A stretch of DNA of 45,376 nt. It comes from Bacteriovoracaceae bacterium. Its GTDB lineage: Bacteria; Bdellovibrionota; Bacteriovoracia; Bacteriovoracales; Bacteriovoracaceae. Below are positions 40,984 through 45,376 of this stretch, piece after piece. Under the pieces are notes generated by a model. That model had not been told where the DNA came from and did not search any database. It saw only the letters and a program-made list of their open reading frames with translations. Location: contig JABGXW010000150.1 in the NCBI GenBank assembly GCA_018675575.1, positions 1 to 45,376 on the forward strand, written 5' to 3'. A program made the translations under genes and the position numbers. The stretch's first letter is position 1, and each line of letters starts with the position of its first letter.

Positions 40984-42075
40984 CTAAACGTGAGTCTCTA
41001 ATGCCTTACGTTTTCTTTTTAATTTATAAACAAAAGCTAATACCTCTGCCACGGCCTTATACAAAGTTCTAGGAACTGCTGATCCTGAGTTCACAGTCTT
41101 ATAAAGGGCCCTAGCCAATGGAACATTCTCTACTATTGGAACATTATGAGCTTTGGCTATTTCTCTTATTCTCATAGCTAAATGATCTACGCCTTTACCA
41201 ATCACTGTGGGAGAAATCATATTCTCTTGATCATATTGAATAACAATTGATATGTGAGTTGGATTTGTTACAATAACATCTGCATTTGGAATCTCTGTCA
41301 TCATTCTTTTTTGGGCCATCTCTCTTTGAATCGTTTTAATTCTTTGTTTTACTTCAGGACTACCATCTTGATCCTTATGCTCTTTCTTTAATTCTTCTTT
41401 TGTCATTTTTAATTTTTGCCAGTAAGAATATTTTTGATAAGCAAAATCTGAGATAGCAATTAATAATAATCCAGCAAGAATACCAAATCCAAGTTTTGTA
41501 ATAATCCATTTACCATGTAAAAAGGCAGCAAAGAACCCGAGATGTAGAAAACCTCCAAGTGTATTGATGTCGTCTTGAAGATAATAATAAACTATGCAAA
41601 GTACAAAAGTGAATTTGAATACACCCTTAATCGCCTCTACAAATGATTTCATTGAAAATAATCTTTTAATTCCACTAAGAGGATTTACTCTTTCTGGCTT
41701 AAATTGCAACACTTCTGTTGAAAACAAAATTCCTACTTGAGCAACATTTGAAAAAACTCCGACGGCCATGACTACGAGAAATAATGGTCCCACAGATTTC
41801 AACGCTGCGGTAACTGTTTTATTCATAACCAATTTTAAGTTCTGTTCAGTGTAAACTTTTGAAGTATCTAATCCGTAAAGCCATTCTACATAAGCTCCAA
41901 GAACTTCATAAATATAAACTAATGATAAAGAAAGTGTTAAGAAAGCAGCAGCGAGCACAAGAACACTTGTTAGTTCTTTTGAAGAAGCAACTTCGCCGCG
42001 TTTGCGAAATTGCTCAATCCTGTGAGCGGTTGGGTCTTCTGTTTTTTCGCTCTGATCTTTACTTTCTTCAGCCAT
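40984..42075 (-). CDS. flhB: Flagellar export switch protein FlhB
   Basis: FlhB switches substrate specificity of the export apparatus by self-cleavage. The 363-aa protein begins EKTEDPTAHRIEQFRKRGEV (family start), has four transmembrane helices to about residue 215, and a cytoplasmic tail with the autocleavage site NPTH (VTNPTHISIVIQYD, near residue 270). The C-terminus (ENVPLARALYKTV) is standard. The gene is between fliR (24 bases) and flhA (seven bases). Confidence 0.97.
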   Translation of the reverse strand: MAEESKDQSEKTEDPTAHRIEQFRKRGEVASSKELTSVLVLAAAFLTLSLSLVYIYEVLGAYVEWLYGLDTSKVYTEQNLKLVMNKTVTAALKSVGPLFLVVMAVGVFSNVAQVGILFSTEVLQFKPERVNPLSGIKRLFSMKSFVEAIKGVFKFTFVLCIVYYYLQDDINTLGGFLHLGFFAAFLHGKWIITKLGFGILAGLLLIAISDFAYQKYSYWQKLKMTKEELKKEHKDQDGSPEVKQRIKTIQREMAQKRMMTEIPNADVIVTNPTHISIVIQYDQENMISPTVIGKGVDHLAMRIREIAKAHNVPIVENVPLARALYKTVNSGSAVPRTLYKAVAEVLAFVYKLKRKRKALETHV

Positions 42076-42099
42076 TTAAGACTTTCTCCTATTCAATTA

Positions 42100-42879
42100 T
42101 CAAATGACAAGCTGGAACCATTGTCCCAACTTTTCTGTATATATTCTAAAAGCGACTTGAAAAAACTCATCAGATGTCGCGACAAAAACAATTAATCCTA
42201 AACCTATATTCACAACAAAACTCACCATTAAGACATTCATCTGAGGAACTGTTCTCGCAATAATTCCTAGAATGCACATAATTAAAATATTTGTGAAAAT
42301 TAGTGGAGTCGATAACATTAACGCTGCTAAAAATAGAGACTTGAAAAGCTCCATGAAAAACTCTGGGGATTTTGCAAATTTTCCCAAGTCATAGAGATGA
42401 AATGAATGAAAGGTAGCAATCACACCCCTAAACATTGGTATCAATGCTCCTGATGACAAGATAAGGACAACCAAAGTCCACTGAATCAGTTTTTCAAATG
42501 GACCAATTGATTGAGCAGCATTTGGATCGAAATATCTGATTGCTCCAAATCCCATCTGTTGAGTAATAACAGAACCTGCTGCAATGAAGCATCCCATGAT
42601 GGATTTTACTATGTATCCCATTACTAATCCGATCACGACATAAAAAATTGTTAAATACCAAAAGTTATCTGCTCCAACATAAGCAATATCTTTCATGATC
42701 ATTGGTTGAACAAAAGGAAAGAAAGCATAGGTAATTACTAGGGTTGATAAAGTTTTTACAATTCCCGGAATGGCGGTTGTGTCAAAAATGGGTAATTGAA
42801 ATAAAATCGTTATCCATCTCGAAAACGAAAGCCAAAAAGCTAAAATAACTGAATAATCTGTTATTTGAAGGTTTATCAT
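42100..42879 (-). CDS. fliR: Flagellar export protein FliR
   Basis: The 259-aa membrane protein joins FliP and FliQ in the export gate core. It has about six hydrophobic segments and the family features FSRWITILFQLPIFD, the glycine-rich IVKSIMGCFIAAGSVITQQM, IMCILGIIARTVPQMNVLM and VNIGLGLIVF. Its ATG overlaps the fliQ stop by four bases (ATGA), and flhB follows. Complete at the usual 250-260 residues. Confidence 0.95.
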   Translation of the reverse strand: MINLQITDYSVILAFWLSFSRWITILFQLPIFDTTAIPGIVKTLSTLVITYAFFPFVQPMIMKDIAYVGADNFWYLTIFYVVIGLVMGYIVKSIMGCFIAAGSVITQQMGFGAIRYFDPNAAQSIGPFEKLIQWTLVVLILSSGALIPMFRGVIATFHSFHLYDLGKFAKSPEFFMELFKSLFLAALMLSTPLIFTNILIMCILGIIARTVPQMNVLMVSFVVNIGLGLIVFVATSDEFFQVAFRIYTEKLGQWFQLVI

Positions 42880-43151
42880 CTTGTTGCTACCACTTCCGGA
42901 ATACTTATTATTAATTCTTTAGTAAAAGTTGTTAATGTATCAGACATCCAAGGAGCACAGATAACCAATGCTCCAATAATGACTACAATTTTAGGAATAA
43001 AACTTAATGTCTGCTCATTGATCTGAGTAACAGCCTGGAAAAGTGAAACCAAAATACCCATGACTAACGCTCCCAATAACATTGGAGCTGAGATCATCAA
43101 TGTGATCTTAACCGCTTGATTTGTAATTTCAGAAAAAGAGTCAATTCCCAT
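42876..43151 (-). CDS. fliQ: Flagellar export protein FliQ
   Basis: A short two-helix membrane protein (91 aa) of the export gate. The pattern AVKITLMISAPMLLGALVMG, then FQAVTQINEQTLSFIPKI and a second helix, is the FliQ hallmark, as is the usual size. It follows fliP by ten bases and overlaps fliR by four. Confidence 0.95.
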   Translation of the reverse strand: MGIDSFSEITNQAVKITLMISAPMLLGALVMGILVSLFQAVTQINEQTLSFIPKIVVIIGALVICAPWMSDTLTTFTKELIISIPEVVATR

Positions 43152-43161
43152 TTTATATTCC

Positions 43162-43929
43162 TTAGTTGAATGATCGAAGTAAAGACCCCGTTACTAATTG
43201 CCAGCCATCCACAAGAACAAAAAGCAAGAGCTTGAACGGAAGAGACACAACGATTGGAGGAAGCATCATCATCCCCATGGCCATCAATACTGAAGCTACA
43301 ACCATATCAAGTATGAGAAATGGGATGTAGAGTAAAAAGCCTATTTGAAATGCCGTTTTTAATTCTGAGATAATGAAAGCAGGGATGAGAAAATGTATAG
43401 GCACATCATCTATAGTATTAGGTGCAGTGGCTCCCGTTACATCGTAAAAAAGTGCTATATCTGCTTTTCTAACCTGAGAATTCATAAATCCTCTCAGATT
43501 TATTTCTATCGTATCGATTGCTTGAACAGTAGAAATTTGTTTTTTCATTAATGGCTGTATCGCTTGATTATAAATAGCCTCACCTGTTGGTTGCATGACA
43601 AACACAGATAAGAATAAAGCAAATCCAACTAGTAATTGATTTGGTGGTAAGTTCTGAGTTCCAATTGCTTGTCTCATAAAAGACAATACGACTATAATAC
43701 GGGTAAAACAGGTACAAAGAATAAGAATGGCAGGTGCCATCGTCATTACTGTAAATAGAATTAAGATTTCAATAGTATCAACAAGGTTTGCACCTTGACC
43801 AAAATTTAGAGACATCCCAGGTACATTGAAAGAAGTTCCCTTTGCCTGGGCGAATCCAACCTCAGGAAAAAACACTAAGAATAATAAGAAGAAAGGTACA
43901 AAAATATTTTTAATATATCGAGCTTCCAT
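43162..43929 (-). CDS. fliP: Flagellar export protein FliP
   Basis: FliP forms the five-membered core of the export gate. The 255-aa protein has a signal-like first hydrophobic segment (FVPFFLLFLVFFPEVGFA), then TMAPAILILCTCFTRIIVVL, FMRQAIGTQNLPPNQLLVGF and a last segment VASVLMAMGMMMLPPIVVSL, all typical. AGGAG is close to the ATG. It follows fliO by 25 bases. Confidence 0.96.
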   Translation of the reverse strand: MEARYIKNIFVPFFLLFLVFFPEVGFAQAKGTSFNVPGMSLNFGQGANLVDTIEILILFTVMTMAPAILILCTCFTRIIVVLSFMRQAIGTQNLPPNQLLVGFALFLSVFVMQPTGEAIYNQAIQPLMKKQISTVQAIDTIEINLRGFMNSQVRKADIALFYDVTGATAPNTIDDVPIHFLIPAFIISELKTAFQIGFLLYIPFLILDMVVASVLMAMGMMMLPPIVVSLPFKLLLFVLVDGWQLVTGSLLRSFN

Positions 43930-43954
43930 GCTCTCCTAACTTTTAAAGGTTATT

Positions 43955-45139
43955 CTATTGAAATTGTTTTAAGTTTTTTACTTTACTTTTAATTTGATCA
44001 GATAATTTTACTCTATCAGTGACTTGATCTTCAGCTTTGGATAAAAACTCTTCCAATCCTGCCTCTTCTTTCACACTGGCCTTCATTTCTTTTACTTTTG
44101 TAAGACCTTTAGTGAGTTCTTTAATCTTAAATGTCTTATCTTTGCTATCGGCAACATTAAGAGTTGTATCAAAGTTAGTTCCTGTTACTGACTCTTCACC
44201 TTCTTTTAAAAGTCCTGTGGTATCATTCAGCTCAGATAAAAACTCCAAGCCTTTGTCTGTAGATGAAAGCAAAAATACCTGTTTATGAACTTTTACTAAA
44301 AGCAAAGATTTCTTTGGTCCTAAGTAAGTAGTATTTAGGACCTCTACTATATTTGTATCATTCAAAAATCCCAATTTTCCTTTCTTAAGAACACCTTTTT
44401 TCATGGCATGCATTACACCGTAGAAGAAAAGGATAATTAGACCTAAAAAAGCTACAAATTTACCAACATAATTTGAAACTGAAAAATCTGACTTTTTCTT
44501 TGTTTTTAGAAAGGTTTCTTTTTTCTTCGTCGCTGAAGCCGCTAAAGAGACTTCGTCTTTGACTATGTTAGAGCTTTTCTTTTTGTACTTGGACTTGAAA
44601 AAATCATCCTTTAATTCAACACTTTTTTTCTTCTCTAATAAAGATTTCAGATAACCTTCATCATATTCGGTGACTTCTTTTACTGCTGGTTCTACTGGTA
44701 GCTTTTTCTTAGCAATATTCTTTGCGGGAGATGTAATTACGCCTACAGTTTGAATTGGAAAATTAAGTATGACTTCGTCATCATTAAGGGTCAAACTTAT
44801 TTTATTTTCTTGCCCTTTTAGTTTATAGGGAACCATGATTCTAAATCGAACAAGATTTTTATTGTACTGATAGGCAAGAATTGTTGTATCGAACTCTGTT
44901 CCACCTGTAGAAACTTTCTTTTCAATCTTTGGCCAAACGTACGATCCCGGTATGGCAATTTGGATCATTGACGCTTTCACTGTCAATTCAGGAGTTTCAG
45001 GAAGAGATTGATCTAGTTTCAATACAATCGTTCCCTGATTAGCATTTCTGTTAAAGTCAATTGACTTTAACTTGACTTTATCAGCTCCAAAAGCATTCGC
45101 TCCAAGTATAAGTGTAAAAGCCAAAATTAATGATTTCAT
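43955..45139 (-). CDS. fliO: FliO-like export protein with extra N-terminal periplasmic domain
   Basis: FliO assists FliP ring assembly and is usually 100-150 aa, but this protein has 394. Residues 1-19 are a signal peptide (LILAFTLILGANAFG), 22-130 a beta-rich region (KLKSIDFNRNANQGTIVLKL, then IQIAIPGSYVWP) that resembles an AMIN domain, 135-220 a Lys-rich linker, about 226-246 a transmembrane helix, and about 262-300 the FliO pattern (VEVLNTTYLGPKKSLLLVKV, QVFLLSSTDKGLEFL). The acidic/basic tail is probably cytoplasmic. The AMIN-like call is by eye. Position between fliN and fliP supports FliO. Similar extended FliO proteins occur in some deltaproteobacteria-like lineages. Confidence 0.8.
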   Translation of the reverse strand: MKSLILAFTLILGANAFGADKVKLKSIDFNRNANQGTIVLKLDQSLPETPELTVKASMIQIAIPGSYVWPKIEKKVSTGGTEFDTTILAYQYNKNLVRFRIMVPYKLKGQENKISLTLNDDEVILNFPIQTVGVITSPAKNIAKKKLPVEPAVKEVTEYDEGYLKSLLEKKKSVELKDDFFKSKYKKKSSNIVKDEVSLAASATKKKETFLKTKKKSDFSVSNYVGKFVAFLGLIILFFYGVMHAMKKGVLKKGKLGFLNDTNIVEVLNTTYLGPKKSLLLVKVHKQVFLLSSTDKGLEFLSELNDTTGLLKEGEESVTGTNFDTTLNVADSKDKTFKIKELTKGLTKVKEMKASVKEEAGLEEFLSKAEDQVTDRVKLSDQIKSKVKNLKQFQ

Positions 45140-45159
45140 AATTTTTCCTCATAAGAGAT

Positions 45160-45376
45160 TTACTTAAGTGTCTCAATTCTTTCTATTGGACTAATAATAT
45201 CAGTTAATCTAATGCCGAATTTTTCGTTCACAACAACAACTTCACCTTTTGCAACCAATTTTCCATTCACAAGAATTTCAAGAGGTTCACCAGCCAGCTT
45301 GTCTAGCTCTAAAACAGAACCCTGACCTAACTGAAGAAGATCCTTAATGATAACCTCCGTTCTTCCTAACTCGACC
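45160..45376 (-). CDS. fliN: Flagellar motor switch protein FliN, N-terminus outside window
   Basis: The visible 71 C-terminal residues are the SpoA (surface presentation of antigens) domain: [20 protein letters not shown], then [20 protein letters not shown], then [20 protein letters not shown] and SPIERIE. All are diagnostic of FliN in the C-ring. The open frame continues past the right edge, so the N-terminus is missing. It starts the operon that continues with fliO 20 bases downstream of its stop. Confidence 0.93.
   Translation of the reverse strand, partial: VELGRTEVIIKDLLQLGQGSVLELDKLAGEPLEILVNGKLVAKGEVVVVNEKFGIRLTDIISPIERIETLK

Noticed and set aside
1-45376. CRISPR array, tRNA, rRNA, transposase, phage or toxin-antitoxin genes
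   Set aside because: I read all gaps and frames and saw no regular spaced repeats, cloverleaf patterns, transposase motifs or phage genes.

Overview
The window is AT-rich, tightly packed chromosomal DNA from a flagellated, Gram-negative, lipid A-making bacterium. The best fit is a predatory bacterium of the Bdellovibrionota, probably a Bacteriovorax/Halobacteriovorax relative. This is inferred from gene content (an export-apparatus flagellar operon with fliA at its end, a large lpx/bam operon, secreted proteases, YacG, DUF3820) and from low-GC codon use. It was not tested by any search. No tRNA, rRNA, insertion sequence, prophage or CRISPR array was seen, and no gap between genes exceeds about 270 bases.

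Layout. (1) 1-2901, minus strand: a class IV aminotransferase, the zinc-finger protein YacG and an inositol-monophosphatase-like enzyme, then a membrane/coiled-coil protein with a near-consensus promoter that runs off the left edge. (2) 2967-8823, plus strand: a pantothenate/CoA operon made of a ketol-acid-reductoisomerase-like protein, panB, coaX, coaBC, panC and finally hflX. The KARI-like protein occupies the slot expected for a ketopantoate reductase. (3) 8852-13471: an accessory stretch with DUF3820, a 31-residue membrane peptide missed by length-limited gene finding, a lone receiver domain, small unknown proteins, a broken beta-propeller lipoprotein, and two secreted serine proteases (S8 and S1) that converge on a shared terminator. 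(4) 13754-30091, minus strand: one long envelope and translation run, in transcription order ybeY, prfB (with a canonical +1 programmed frameshift), lolC, lolD, bamA, skp, lpxD, fabZ, lpxA, a Gfo/Idh/MocA oxidoreductase, lpxB, lpxK, a DUF3108 lipoprotein, a glycosyltransferase and rpsA. (5) 30177-32197, plus strand: mazG, coaE and a TerB-like protein. (6) 32401-45376, minus strand: a flagellar operon, fliN (cut by the right edge), fliO, fliP, fliQ, fliR, flhB, flhA, flhF, flhG, fliA, an unknown protein, and a two-TM PAS/coiled-coil sensor-like protein.

How the genes work together. Region 2 makes pantothenate and converts it toward CoA, and coaE in region 5 does the last CoA step. Region 4 builds the outer membrane: lipid A synthesis, lipoprotein release, and beta-barrel assembly with its chaperone. 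Region 6 builds the flagellar export gate and sets flagellar number, place and late-gene transcription.

Most unusual points: FlhF has lost the hallmark GTPase residues (P-loop lysine, DTAGR and TKxD motifs), and its partner FlhG has a degenerate FlhF-activating N-terminal motif. A KARI-family enzyme with its catalytic residues intact sits in a pantothenate operon that has no panE. An oxidoreductase between lpxA and lpxB may make a 3-amino sugar for lipid A. A perfect 21-bp-arm hairpin fills the gap after fliA. FliO carries a long extra periplasmic domain.
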